From positions 1-64,000 of the forward strand of contig JAEWFA010000046.1 in the NCBI GenBank assembly GCA_023389055.1: a stretch of DNA of 64,000 nucleotides, given 5' to 3'. The DNA comes from Pseudomonadota bacterium (lineage in GTDB: Bacteria; Pseudomonadota; Gammaproteobacteria; Burkholderiales; Burkholderiaceae_E). The stretch's first letter is position 1. Every line of letters begins with the position of its first letter. The translations under genes and the position numbers were made by a program. A model generated the notes under the pieces. That model saw nothing but the letters and a program-made list of their open reading frames with translations. It searched no databases and was not told the origin of the DNA. This document shows, one piece after another, positions 34,440 through 42,704 of the stretch.

Positions 34440-35728
34440 GCGCTTCGAGTCTCGCGATGCGGATCGTCCTCGTGTCGTTGCTGGTGGCGCTCGGCGCCTG
34501 CTCTACGTCGAAAGGGACGCGGACGGCGTCGGGCGTCGACGGTGCCGCGCGCGCAGGCGGCTACTACCTCGACGACGGCCCCGGGAAACTGTCGCCGGCC
34601 GACGTCGCGGCGATTCCCGATGCGGTTCCTCGCGCCGAACCGGTGCTGCTGCGCACCTCCAGGCCGTACACCGTGTTCGGCCGGACGTACACGCCGATGA
34701 ACGCGCTCGCGCCGTATCGCGAGCGCGGCGTCGCCTCGTGGTACGGCAAGCGCTACCACGGCAAGCCGACCTCGAGCGGCGAGCCCTACGACATGTACGC
34801 GATGACGGCGGCGCATCCGACGCTGCCGATCCCGAGCTACGTGCGGGTGACGCGCACGGGCACGGGTCGAAGCGTCGTCGTTCGCGTCAACGATCGCGGG
34901 CCGTTCCTGCAGAACCGGTTGATCGACCTTTCCTATACGGCGGCCGCGAAGCTCGGCTTCGTCGAGATGGGCAGTGCGGAGGTCGACGTCGAGGCGGTCA
35001 CGCAGTTCGATGCGCCGGTGCTGGTGGCGCTGGGCGGCGCGGGTGGTGCGCAAGTCGGCAACGAAGCGCAGGCGCAGCCCGCTGCGGCGGTTGCGGCGGC
35101 AGCTTCGACGGCGGCTGCGCCGTCGGCGGCAGCGGTACCTGCGAGGGATGCGCCGATAGGCGTGCCGGTGCTCGCCTCGGGCGCAGTGCCGGGGGCAGAG
35201 CCCCGTGCCGCGCCGGCTGCAGCGCCGGCTGCCGCGCCGGCTGCCGCGCCGGCTGCCGCGCCGGCACTGGCGTCGGCATCAGGAGAATCGCCGCGTCGAC
35301 TCGTCGTCGAGACGAGTTTTGCCGCGGATCGTGCGCAGCAAGGTGGGCCGTCGCCGCTCTCCGAAGCGAGTGCTTCCCTTGCAGTGCGACCGGCGCTCGC
35401 CGCTGCGGCCCCTGCGGCTCCGGAAGCGGCACCGGTCGCGGCGATCGCTGCAGCATCGGCTGCTGCGGCGGTATCCGGCAGCACTCGCGCCCAACCTCCC
35501 GGCTTCTGGTTGCAGCTCGGCGCCTTCGCCTCGGCCGACGCTGCCCGCGCGGCGCTCGAACGACTGCAGCGCGAACTGGCGTGGCTCGGCGCGCAGCTCG
35601 ACGTGCGGCGTGAAGGACAGTGGTTCAAGGTGCAGGCAGGGCCCTGGCCGCAGCGAGAGCACGCGCTGGACGCGGCCGCGCGTGTGCGCGGTGCGACGGC
35701 GCTGCGGCCGTTCACGATCTTTCGTTGA
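34436..35728 (+). CDS. rlpA: Septal RlpA lipoprotein (RlpA plus SPOR domains)
   Basis: A 430-residue outer-membrane lipoprotein. The lipobox ends at LGAC (C22). The DPBB domain covers about 95-185 (GVASWYGKRYHGKPTSSGEP, then RSVVVRVNDRGPFLQNRLID). These are the lytic-transglycosylase-like residues, including the catalytic Asp in VNDRG and the His in RYHG. A long Ala/Pro-rich linker with tandem APAA repeats (35207-35266) leads to a C-terminal SPOR domain (FWLQLGAFASADAARAALER). It acts on denuded septal glycan strands during cell separation. Its start overlaps the BtuF-like stop. A hairpin with T-run follows the gene. Confidence 0.94.
   Translation: MSASSLAMRIVLVSLLVALGACSTSKGTRTASGVDGAARAGGYYLDDGPGKLSPADVAAIPDAVPRAEPVLLRTSRPYTVFGRTYTPMNALAPYRERGVASWYGKRYHGKPTSSGEPYDMYAMTAAHPTLPIPSYVRVTRTGTGRSVVVRVNDRGPFLQNRLIDLSYTAAAKLGFVEMGSAEVDVEAVTQFDAPVLVALGGAGGAQVGNEAQAQPAAAVAAAASTAAAPSAAAVPARDAPIGVPVLASGAVPGAEPRAAPAAAPAAAPAAAPAAAPALASASGESPRRLVVETSFAADRAQQGGPSPLSEASASLAVRPALAAAAPAAPEAAPVAAIAAASAAAAVSGSTRAQPPGFWLQLGAFASADAARAALERLQRELAWLGAQLDVRREGQWFKVQAGPWPQREHALDAAARVRGATALRPFTIFR
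35207..35266 (+). repeat. 12-bp tandem repeat in the rlpA linker
   Basis: Five copies of a 12-bp unit, consensus GCCGCGCCGGCT, with only a couple of substitutions (one in copy 2 and one in copy 5). They encode repeated APAA. Nucleotide near-identity shows recent slippage or gene conversion, and the unit keeps the frame, so linker length can vary. Confidence 0.9.
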
Positions 35729-35737
35729 GGGGCCGGG

Positions 35738-35762
35738 AACCGGGCGGCTCGGTCGGTTTTTG
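35738..35762 (+). terminator. Probable rho-independent terminator after rlpA
   Basis: AACCGGGC and GGTCGGTT form a stem with one wobble and one mismatch, followed by a five-T run at 35757-35761. It lies 10 bases after the rlpA stop. The next gene is convergent. The rest of the 229-bp gap up to 35957 shows no other signal that I can see. Confidence 0.5.
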
Positions 35763-35957
35763 TTCGTGCCAGCGAACGCGCGCAAATCGCGCGTGTTGCG
35801 TCGTCGTGGGGGCGGCGCGGCAGAAAATGCGCGCAAAACGTGCATTCGGCGTGCGCTGAATCGGCCACAGCGGAAAACGCCCGAAGAACGCGCGTTTCTG
35901 CGGTTCGTTACCGCCAGGGCGCTCGGTTCGCCGCCGTCGCGCCGCTTGCGCGACGCG

Positions 35958-36932
35958 CTACCCGGCGTCGTCCTGCTTTTCGCCCGCTTCGCCCGCCTCC
36001 CCCGTGCCCTCCGCTTCGCCTGTCTCGCCCGCGCCCACGTCCGCGCCCACCGTGTCTGCCGCCGCCAGCGCCATCGCATACAGCTGTCGACGCGGCAACT
36101 TCGTCACCCGGGCCGCCAGCCGCACGGCGCGGCTGAGCGGCATCTCGGCGAGCAGCTCCGAAAGCAGCGCACCGACGTCGATCTCCGCCGCGCTCGACGC
36201 CGACGCGTCGTCCTGTCCCGCGGTCTTCGACGCCGGCGCGACGACCAGCACGTACTCGCCGCGCAGACGGTTCTCGTCGGCTTCGACCCACGCGAGCGCG
36301 TCGCCGACGTCGCAGACGTGGATCTCCTCGAAGCGCTTGGTGAGCTCACGGCCGATCGCGATGCGCCGTGCGGTGCCGGCCACGCGCGCGAGCGCCGACA
36401 GCGTCTGCGTGATGCGGTGCGGCGCTTCGAACAGCACGTACGGGTGCCGCATCTGCGCGAGTTGCGCGAGGCGGGCGTCGCGAGCCTTGCCGCGCGCCGG
36501 CAGGAATCCCTCGAAGTGAAAGGGTCCTTCGACGAGGCCGCTCGCCGCGACCAGCGCGAGCGGTGCCGACGGCCCCGGGATGGGAACGACGCGGTGGCCG
36601 GCGGCGCGCACCTCGTCGACGATGCGCGCGCCGGGGTCGCTGACTGCGGGCGTTCCCGCGTCGCTCACCAGCGCGACGGTGCGTCCCTCGGCGAGCGCCT
36701 GGACGATGCGCTGCGCGGCAGCGCGTTCGTTGTGTCGATGCGCGGGCATCGTTTTCGGATGCGCGCCGAGATGCTCGAGCAGCACCCGCGTCGTGCGCGT
36801 GTCTTCGGCGGCTACCAGATCGACGGCGCGCAGTACATCGGCCGCACGGCCTCCGATATCCGACAGATGTCCGATCGGCGTGGCCACTACATATAATGAG
36901 CCCGGCTCGACGCCGCCCGTCGAACCGCTCAT
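35958..36932 (-). CDS. rsmI: 16S rRNA C1402 2'-O-ribose methyltransferase
   Basis: A 324-residue SAM-dependent methyltransferase of the tetrapyrrole-methylase fold. The N-terminus has LYVVATPIGHLSDIGGRAAD, followed by AAEDTRTTRVLLEHLG. VALVSDAGTPAVSDPG is a family signature, and GFLPARGKARDARL and YVLFEAPHRITQTL are also typical. It methylates the ribose of C1402 in the ribosomal decoding centre. It carries a Gly/Glu-rich C-terminal tail (GAGETGEAEGTGEAGEAGEK) not needed for the fold. The start at 36932 is set by the conserved N-terminus. It is divergent from lpoA with only 15 bp between the start codons. Confidence 0.95.
   Translation of the reverse strand: MSGSTGGVEPGSLYVVATPIGHLSDIGGRAADVLRAVDLVAAEDTRTTRVLLEHLGAHPKTMPAHRHNERAAAQRIVQALAEGRTVALVSDAGTPAVSDPGARIVDEVRAAGHRVVPIPGPSAPLALVAASGLVEGPFHFEGFLPARGKARDARLAQLAQMRHPYVLFEAPHRITQTLSALARVAGTARRIAIGRELTKRFEEIHVCDVGDALAWVEADENRLRGEYVLVVAPASKTAGQDDASASSAAEIDVGALLSELLAEMPLSRAVRLAARVTKLPRRQLYAMALAAADTVGADVGAGETGEAEGTGEAGEAGEKQDDAG
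36892..36897 (+). promoter_or_regulatory. -10-like element of the lpoA promoter inside rsmI
   Basis: TATAAT lies 50 bases upstream of the lpoA ATG and within the first codons of the opposite-strand rsmI gene. There the codons for SLYV are AT-rich (TCA TTA TAT GTA), unlike the surrounding GC-rich codons. No clear -35 was seen. Confidence 0.4.
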
Positions 36933-36947
36933 CGAATCGCTGCGCTG

Positions 36948-38123
36948 ATGTCCGACACGTCGACTTTCCCGAGATATTCGCGGCGTTCCGCGTTGCGCGC
37001 GCTGCTTGGCGGGGCGGCGCTCGCCGCGCCCGCATTCTCTGCGCTCGCGCAGCGCGAGACAAGCACGGAGGAACCGGAAGGCCGGGGCGTTGCATCGCCC
37101 GAGCGCCAGCGTTTCGGCGCGGGTCCGATCGGTATCGCGCTGTTCGTGCCGCCCGCCGACGGAATCTACCGGCGCGCGACCGCTGCGCTCGTCGACGGCG
37201 TGCGCGCGGCGCACTCGCGCGACGGTGCCGGCATCACGGTCGAGGTTGCCGAGGTCGACGTCGACCTGATCGCGCTGCGCGGGCTGTACGACGAGCTGTT
37301 GCAGCGCGGCTTCTCGATGGTGATCGGGCCTCTCACCCGCGACGTAGTCGCGCTCGTCGCCGACGCCGGCGCACCGCCCGTGTTCACGCTCGCGCTGAAC
37401 CAGAGCGAGGGTCATTCGCTGCCGCCGAACATGCTGTCGCTCGGGCTGTCGATCGAGTCGGAGGCGCGCCAGGCCGCCGCGATCGCCTACGACGAGGCCG
37501 CGCTCGTCGCGCCGCGCCCGCGCGCTGCGCTCGTGCAGGACGACACGGCACTGGGCGCGCGCAGCGCTGCGGCCTTCGCCGAGCGCTGGCGCAGTCGCGG
37601 CGGCGACGTGTACGACCCGATCGAAGTGACGACCACGAGCTCGAGCCGTATCCGTTCGAAGCTCACGCCGCTGCGCGCCGACGTCACTTTCGTTGCCGGC
37701 CAGCCGGTGCTCGCGCAAGCCGTGCGCGTCGCGCTCGGTGCGCGCGCCGTCATCTATGGCACCTCGCGGCTCAACACCGGCGCGGTGCTCACCGGGCAGG
37801 CGGGCGGCGTTCCGTTTCCGATTCGCTCGCCGGAACTCGACGGCGTGCGCCTGATCGATCTTCCGTGGCGCGTGCAACCCGACGCGCCGGCGGTAATGGC
37901 GTATCCGCGCCCCGCCGACATGAATCTCGAGGTGCAGAAGCTGTATGCGCTCGGAATCGATGCGTTCCGGATCGCGCGGCTGCTCGTCGATCGGGCTCCC
38001 GTCATCGACCTCGACGGCGTTACCGGACGACTGCGTCTGTCCGCAGACGGCACGACGATCACGCGCGAAGGCGTGCTGGTCGAATATCGAGACGGCGTTC
38101 TCGTCCCGGTTACGCCGCCGTGA
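36948..38123 (+). CDS. lpoA: Penicillin-binding protein activator LpoA-like (short form)
   Basis: A 391-residue periplasmic-binding-fold protein. The N-terminus PRYSRRSALRALLGGAALAA matches a Tat signal (SRRSALR) and is cut near SALAQ. There is no lipobox cysteine. The receptor domain includes GPIGIALFVPPADGIYRRAT, FSMVIGPLTRDVVALVADAG and VFTLALNQSEGHSLPPNMLS. E. coli LpoA is a lipoprotein of about 680 residues with an N-terminal TPR domain, so this form lacks both the TPR part and the lipid anchor. Context is decisive: rsmI–lpoA–yraN–diaA–dolP is the E. coli yraLMNOP order. It would stimulate a bifunctional PBP; with no anchor that partnership is inferred. Confidence 0.83.
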   Translation: MSDTSTFPRYSRRSALRALLGGAALAAPAFSALAQRETSTEEPEGRGVASPERQRFGAGPIGIALFVPPADGIYRRATAALVDGVRAAHSRDGAGITVEVAEVDVDLIALRGLYDELLQRGFSMVIGPLTRDVVALVADAGAPPVFTLALNQSEGHSLPPNMLSLGLSIESEARQAAAIAYDEAALVAPRPRAALVQDDTALGARSAAAFAERWRSRGGDVYDPIEVTTTSSSRIRSKLTPLRADVTFVAGQPVLAQAVRVALGARAVIYGTSRLNTGAVLTGQAGGVPFPIRSPELDGVRLIDLPWRVQPDAPAVMAYPRPADMNLEVQKLYALGIDAFRIARLLVDRAPVIDLDGVTGRLRLSADGTTITREGVLVEYRDGVLVPVTPP

Positions 38124-38473
38124 CGCGTCGCTCGCCGACGCAGGCGCGAGGCGACGCAGCCGAGGAACGCGCGCTCGCGTTCCTCGTCGGCGAAGGGCTG
38201 GCGCTGGTCGAACGCAACGTCGCGAGCCGGCTCGGGGAGATCGACCTCGTCATGCGCGACGCGGCAGACATCGTCTTCGTCGAGGTGCGTGCACGCGCAG
38301 GCGGCGACTTCGGCGGTGCCGCGGCATCGGTCGACGCCGCCAAGCAACGGCGTCTCCAACGCGAAGCGCAACGCTGGATGAACCGGCGCTTCGGCGATCG
38401 CTGGCCGCCGTGCCGCTTCGATGTCTGTGCCTTCGAAGGCGCGCGTCTGGACTGGATCCGCGGCGCCTTCTGA
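38120..38473 (+). CDS. yraN: YraN/UPF0102 family nuclease-like protein
   Basis: A 117-residue protein with a GTG start that overlaps the lpoA stop (GTGA). The conserved parts are QARGDAAEERALAFLVGEG, LVERNVASRLGEIDLVMRD, DIVFVEVRARAGGDFGGAA and a final RFDVCAFEGARLDWIRGAF. The GEIDLV-x(n)-FVEVR arrangement is the restriction-endonuclease-like fold with acidic residues that would bind a metal ion, but nuclease activity is not established for most members. It is probably a cytosolic DNA- or Holliday-junction-related enzyme by family opinion. The gene is translationally coupled to lpoA. Confidence 0.9.
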   Translation: MTRRSPTQARGDAAEERALAFLVGEGLALVERNVASRLGEIDLVMRDAADIVFVEVRARAGGDFGGAAASVDAAKQRRLQREAQRWMNRRFGDRWPPCRFDVCAFEGARLDWIRGAF

Positions 38474-38555
38474 TGCCCGCGCGACGTGGCCCGGGCGGCG
38501 CGGTGAACTGACCGTGCGTCGCGGCCGCGACGGAGGGCTCGCTCACATCGCACCG

Positions 38556-38561
38556 TATAAT
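38556..38561 (+). promoter_or_regulatory. -10-like element before diaA
   Basis: TATAAT lies 59 bases upstream of the diaA start, in the 147-bp gap after yraN. No convincing -35 precedes it. It suggests diaA and dolP can be transcribed separately from lpoA and yraN. Confidence 0.4.
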
Positions 38562-38620
38562 CGCCGCGACGTTTCCAGCCCCTTGTCGCAGCGCGTGGCC
38601 ACGCGCGAGGCGGCCCGCGA

Positions 38621-39211
38621 ATGAGCCTCGACGATCGCATCCGCAAGCAGTTCGAAGAGAGTGCCGAGCTAAAGCGCGACGCGGTCCGGGTGCTCGCGGG
38701 GCCGATTGCGACGGCCGTCGAGCGGATCACTGCGGCGCTCGCCTCCGATCGCAAGCTTCTCGTCTGCGGCAACGGCGGATCGGCGGCCGACAGCCAGCAC
38801 CTGGCCGCCGAACTCGTCGGACGCTACGAGCGCGAGCGGCCCGAACTCGCCGCCATCGCGCTCACCACCGACACGTCGATCCTCACGGCGGTGGCGAACG
38901 ACTACGCGTTCGAGCAGGTCTTCGCGCGGCAGGTGCGCGCGCTGGGCCGCGAAGGCGACGTGCTCGTTGCCATCTCCACGAGCGGCAGTTCGCCGAACGT
39001 CCTCGCTGCAGTCGAGGCCGCTCGCGAACGCGATCTCGTCGTCATCGCGCTCACCGGTCGTGGCGGCGGGCAAATGGCGGCGCTGCTCGGCGACCAGGAC
39101 GTCCATCTGTGCGTACCGCATCAACGCACGTCACGAATCCAGGAAGTACACCTGCTGATCCTTCATTGCCTTTGCGACGGAATCGACGCGTCGCTGCTCG
39201 GCGAAGAATGA
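38621..39211 (+). CDS. diaA: SIS-domain protein DiaA (GmhA-like)
   Basis: A 196-residue single-SIS-domain protein. It includes SDRKLLVCGNGGSAADSQHLAAE, then TDTSILTAVANDYAFEQVFARQ and VAISTSGSSPNVLAAVEAA, the signature of the GmhA/DiaA subfamily with sugar-phosphate-binding residues intact. In E. coli DiaA binds DnaA and promotes timely initiation. Here the position between yraN and dolP makes DiaA more likely than the LPS heptose isomerase GmhA, and no heptose genes are near. Both readings share the same fold. It is probably a cytosolic tetramer. Confidence 0.85.
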   Translation: MSLDDRIRKQFEESAELKRDAVRVLAGPIATAVERITAALASDRKLLVCGNGGSAADSQHLAAELVGRYERERPELAAIALTTDTSILTAVANDYAFEQVFARQVRALGREGDVLVAISTSGSSPNVLAAVEAARERDLVVIALTGRGGGQMAALLGDQDVHLCVPHQRTSRIQEVHLLILHCLCDGIDASLLGEE

Positions 39212-39233
39212 TCGGCCACCGGGGAGGAACCGA

Positions 39234-39857
39234 ATGAACGAAACGATCTCGAGGAACGTCCGCCGCTCGCTGCTCGTCGCCGGCGTGCTCGCTGCGTCGC
39301 TGGGCGCGTCGGGCTGCCTGCCCGTGATGGCGACCGGCGCTGCCGTCGGCACGCTCGCCGCGCTCGATCGCCGCACGGTCGGCGCGCAGACCGAAGACCA
39401 GGCGATCGAACTGAAGGCCGCGACGCAGATCCGCGATCGCATCGGCAGCGGCGTGAGCGTCACCAGCTACAACCGCAAGGTGCTGCTCACCGGGCAGGTG
39501 GCGAACGAGCGCGACAAGCGTACGGCCGAGGCGATCGTCGCCGAGTTGCCGAACGTGCGTTCGATCCACAACGAGTTGCAGGTCGCCGGCGTGCCCTCGT
39601 TGAGCACGAGTGCGGCCGACGCCGCGATCACGGCGCGCGTGAAGGCGGCGTTCGTCGATGCAGCCGACCTGCAGGCGAACACGATCAAGGTCGTCACCGA
39701 GGCCGGCACCGTCTACCTGATGGGCCTGGTGTCGCGGCGCGAGGCCGATCGCGCAGCGCAGGTCGCCAGCCGCGTCGCCGGCGTGCAGCGCGTCGTCACC
39801 GTCTTCGAGTACATCACGGAAGAGGAAGTCACGCGCTCGAAGCCGTCGTCGCGATAG
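39234..39857 (+). CDS. dolP: Outer-membrane BON-domain lipoprotein DolP (YraP)
   Basis: A 207-residue protein with a lipoprotein signal (about 1-24, cysteine in ASGC, then LPVMATGAAV). The GTLAALDRRTVGAQTEDQAI linker is typical of DolP. Two BON domains follow: about 55-120 (VTSYNRKVLLTGQVANERDK) and about 125-198 (IKVVTEAGTVYLMGLVSRRE). DolP binds anionic phospholipid at the outer membrane and helps keep the BAM complex and division-site lipids in order. It follows diaA by 22 bp as in the E. coli cluster, and a good ribosome site (GGGGAGGA) precedes the start. Confidence 0.92.
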   Translation: MNETISRNVRRSLLVAGVLAASLGASGCLPVMATGAAVGTLAALDRRTVGAQTEDQAIELKAATQIRDRIGSGVSVTSYNRKVLLTGQVANERDKRTAEAIVAELPNVRSIHNELQVAGVPSLSTSAADAAITARVKAAFVDAADLQANTIKVVTEAGTVYLMGLVSRREADRAAQVASRVAGVQRVVTVFEYITEEEVTRSKPSSR

Positions 39858-39996
39858 AAGCTGCAAGCGCGAACGCGCTGCAGCGACGGACGGATGAGCC
39901 GGGGCATCCGACGAGCGGCTCGCTGCGACGATGGATTCGCGAGGGAAACGGCGGACAATTCGCCATCGTTTCGCGGAGCCGGCGCCCGGTGATGGC

Positions 39997-40590
39997 ATGA
40001 CCAACGTGTGGATCGCTGCAGTCGCAGTGCTCGTCGCCGGACTCGCCTGGAGCGTGGCGGTCTACAACCGCTTCATCGAGCTGCGCAACCGCTGGCAGAA
40101 CGCGTATGCGCAGATCGACGTGCAGCTCAAGCGCCGCTACGACCTCATTCCGAACCTCGTCTCGGCCACTCGCGCGTATCTCGCGCACGAACGCCAGACG
40201 CTCGAGGCGGTGATCGCGGCGCGCCAGCGCGCCAGCGATGCGAGCGACGCCGCTCGTGCGCGGCCGCGCGACAAGCCGACGCTCGATGCGCTGGACGCGG
40301 CAGAGATCGCGCTGGCCTCGCCGCTGTCGCGGCTGATGGCGCTCGTCGAGCAGTATCCGAAACTGCAGGCCGACGAGACGGTGCACCGGCTCACCGAGGA
40401 GCTGCGCAGCACCGAGAATCGCATCGGCTTCTCGCGCCAGGCCTTCAACGACCAGGTCACGACCTACAACACGGCGATCGAGTCCTTTCCGGCATCGCTC
40501 GTCGCGACGGTCTGCGGCTTCCGGCGCTCGAGCACCCTGCGCGCGACCGCGTCGGTGCAGGAGCGCCAGGCGATTCCCGTCGCTTTCTGA
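39997..40590 (+). CDS. lemA: LemA family protein
   Basis: A 197-residue membrane protein. A single N-terminal helix lies at about residues 4-22 (VWIAAVAVLVAGLAW). Long helices follow, with NRFIELRNRWQNAYAQIDVQ, RRYDLIPNLVSATRAYLAHE and NRIGFSRQAFNDQVTTYNTA, the conserved LemA core (usually RRxDLIPNLV and R(F/Y)xxxVxxYN). The start at 39997 opens directly with the membrane helix; an open stretch of 22 residues upstream lacks family features. It is followed by an M48 protease, a common pairing. Function not established. Confidence 0.9.
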   Translation: MTNVWIAAVAVLVAGLAWSVAVYNRFIELRNRWQNAYAQIDVQLKRRYDLIPNLVSATRAYLAHERQTLEAVIAARQRASDASDAARARPRDKPTLDALDAAEIALASPLSRLMALVEQYPKLQADETVHRLTEELRSTENRIGFSRQAFNDQVTTYNTAIESFPASLVATVCGFRRSSTLRATASVQERQAIPVAF

Positions 40591-40606
40591 GCGGTTGCCT
40601 TCCGCG

Positions 40607-42643
40607 ATGGACTTCTTCGCCCACCAGGATCGGGCGCGGATGCGCTCGCGCCGCCTCGCGGTGCTGTTCGTGCTCGCGCTGGTCGCCGTCGTCGTCGCGG
40701 TCGACGTCGCGGCGCTGGCCGGGTGGCGGCTGCTCGCCGGGGGCTTGGCGCCGCCGCGCTTCTTCGTGGAGACGAACACCTTCGTCACGCTGCTGATCGT
40801 CCTCGGCGGCGCATGGATCGAGTCGCAGCGGCTGCGCGACGGCGCGTCGGCGCTCGCCGAGCGCATCGGCGCGCGCGCGCTCGATGACGATCAGCCGATG
40901 CATCGGCGGTTGCGCGACGTAGCCGAGGAAGCGTCGATCGGCGCCGGCGTACCGGTGCCGGCGCTGTACGTCATCGACGATCCGTCGATCAATGCGCTGG
41001 CGGCCGGCGACAGTCCGGCGCATGCGGCGATCGTGGTCACCCGGGGCGCGCTCGAGCGCCTGGAGCGCGCCGAGCTGCAGGGGGTCGTCGCGCACGAGAT
41101 CGCCCATATCGTCGGCGGCGACAGCGCGACGAACGCGCAGCTGGCGGGGGCACTGTACGGATTGCTCTCGCTGCATCTGCTCGGCGCGCGCATGCTTGCG
41201 TCGGCTTTCGACTTCAATGAAGCGACGGGGCGCTTCTTCCTGCTGCGCATCGTGTTCGTCGTTGCCGGCGTGCCGGTGTACGCCGTCGGCTGGCTCGGCG
41301 TGGCCGCCGCGCAGTTGCTGCGAGCGGGGATCAGCCGCCAGCGCGAGTTCCTGGCAGACGCGCTCGCCGTGCAGTTCACGCGCGATCGCGACGGACTGGG
41401 CCGAGCGCTGCGTCGCGTAGCGGCGGACAAGCCGGCGGCACTGCGCAGCGCCTACGCGCCGCTGCTCGCGCATTTCCTGCTCGTTCCGCCGTCGTCGTTC
41501 GGCGCCGATCGCCTGAACACGCACCCGTCGCTGCCCGAGCGCATCCGGCGCCTTTACGGCCGCGCGATGCCGCCGCTTGCCGCGAGCGCGGCGCGCCAGC
41601 CGCAGGAAGGACCTCGAATGCAGGACGCGCCTGCGGCGGCTCGCCCGGCGGCAAATGCGCTGGTGCCCGACGACTGCGGCGCCGCCGCCTATCGCGAAAC
41701 GATCCCGTACGTGCCCGTGCCGTGGCGAGGCGACGACGCGAGTTGGCTCGCGGGAAGCCGCGACGCCGCCGCCCCGCATTCGTCGGTGGGTCCCGGCGCC
41801 GAGGCGCCGTCCCCCGCGGCGCGCCTCGTCGAGCGAATCCGCGCCGCTTCGCTTCGTCACGACAGTGCCGGGCGCTGGCTCGAGGCACTCGTCGGCGGCA
41901 CCGGGAACGAGGGCGCCGACGAACCGGAGCTTCGCGCCGCGCTCGCCTGGGTGCTGTCGCCGGCCGGCGCCGCGCTGCGCGTACCGCTGCTCGAACTGCT
42001 GCTCGCGCGCGTTCGCCGCTGGAGCAGCGCGCACCGGCGCGAGCTGCTGGATCGCTGCCGACGCGCCGTCGAGCGCGACGGACGCGTCGAGTCCTCCGAG
42101 TGGGTCTACTACACGCTGGCGCGGCATCGGCTGCTGCCTGCCTCGCCGGGCGTGCAGCGTTCGCGCCGCGCGGCGGTATCGCGCATCGAGCACAGCCGCG
42201 CGCTCGCGGCGCTGTTCGCAATGGCCTCGGCGATCGGCGAGGCCTCGGCCCGCAGCACGCGCGACGCACTCGCGGATGCGGCGACGATGCTCGACGTTCC
42301 CCCGCCGGCGGCCACGCCCGACGAGGTCGGGACCGCCGAGCTCGCCCGCGCGCTCGACGTCCTGCTCGGGCTGCCTCCCCTCTCCAAACCGATCCTCCTC
42401 AAGTCGCTGCGCGCGCTCGCCCGCACGCCGGGCGATCCGAGCTACGAAGCGTTCCTGCGGGCGGTGGCGGCGGCGATCGATTGCCCGGCGCCGCGCGCGT
42501 CGGCTGCATCGCCGCACGCGGCCCCCCATTTGCAGCGCCCCGCGGCGCCGTCGATGCGCGCCGCCTGCGCGCCTTCTCCGGCAATGCGACCTCCAGGCGC
42601 GGCCTCGCTGCACGCGGCCGACGCCGATGCGCTGAGCGCCTGA
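40607..42643 (+). CDS. M48 family membrane metalloprotease with long C-terminal extension
   Basis: A 678-residue protein. It has TM helices near residues 14-40 and 55-75, and the zinc site AHEIAHIVGGD (HExxH) at about 163-173. Further helices are near 180-230. The downstream SRQREFLADALAVQFTRD carries the third zinc ligand (the E and D in EFLADA). This is the HtpX/STE24 type. The last 300 or so residues are outside the peptidase fold: a low-complexity part, then helical segments (LAWVLSPAGAALRVPLLELL, then DGRVESSEWVYYTLARHRL) that resemble TerB-like acidic motifs. It follows lemA by 16 bp. Probably membrane protein quality control; the extension is unassigned. Confidence 0.88.
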   Translation: MDFFAHQDRARMRSRRLAVLFVLALVAVVVAVDVAALAGWRLLAGGLAPPRFFVETNTFVTLLIVLGGAWIESQRLRDGASALAERIGARALDDDQPMHRRLRDVAEEASIGAGVPVPALYVIDDPSINALAAGDSPAHAAIVVTRGALERLERAELQGVVAHEIAHIVGGDSATNAQLAGALYGLLSLHLLGARMLASAFDFNEATGRFFLLRIVFVVAGVPVYAVGWLGVAAAQLLRAGISRQREFLADALAVQFTRDRDGLGRALRRVAADKPAALRSAYAPLLAHFLLVPPSSFGADRLNTHPSLPERIRRLYGRAMPPLAASAARQPQEGPRMQDAPAAARPAANALVPDDCGAAAYRETIPYVPVPWRGDDASWLAGSRDAAAPHSSVGPGAEAPSPAARLVERIRAASLRHDSAGRWLEALVGGTGNEGADEPELRAALAWVLSPAGAALRVPLLELLLARVRRWSSAHRRELLDRCRRAVERDGRVESSEWVYYTLARHRLLPASPGVQRSRRAAVSRIEHSRALAALFAMASAIGEASARSTRDALADAATMLDVPPPAATPDEVGTAELARALDVLLGLPPLSKPILLKSLRALARTPGDPSYEAFLRAVAAAIDCPAPRASAASPHAAPHLQRPAAPSMRAACAPSPAMRPPGAASLHAADADALSA

Positions 42644-42704
42644 GCGAGGGCTTCACCCGACGGGCGCTGTGCCAAAATCGCCGGCGACGAAGCGGGCGAC
42701 ACGC

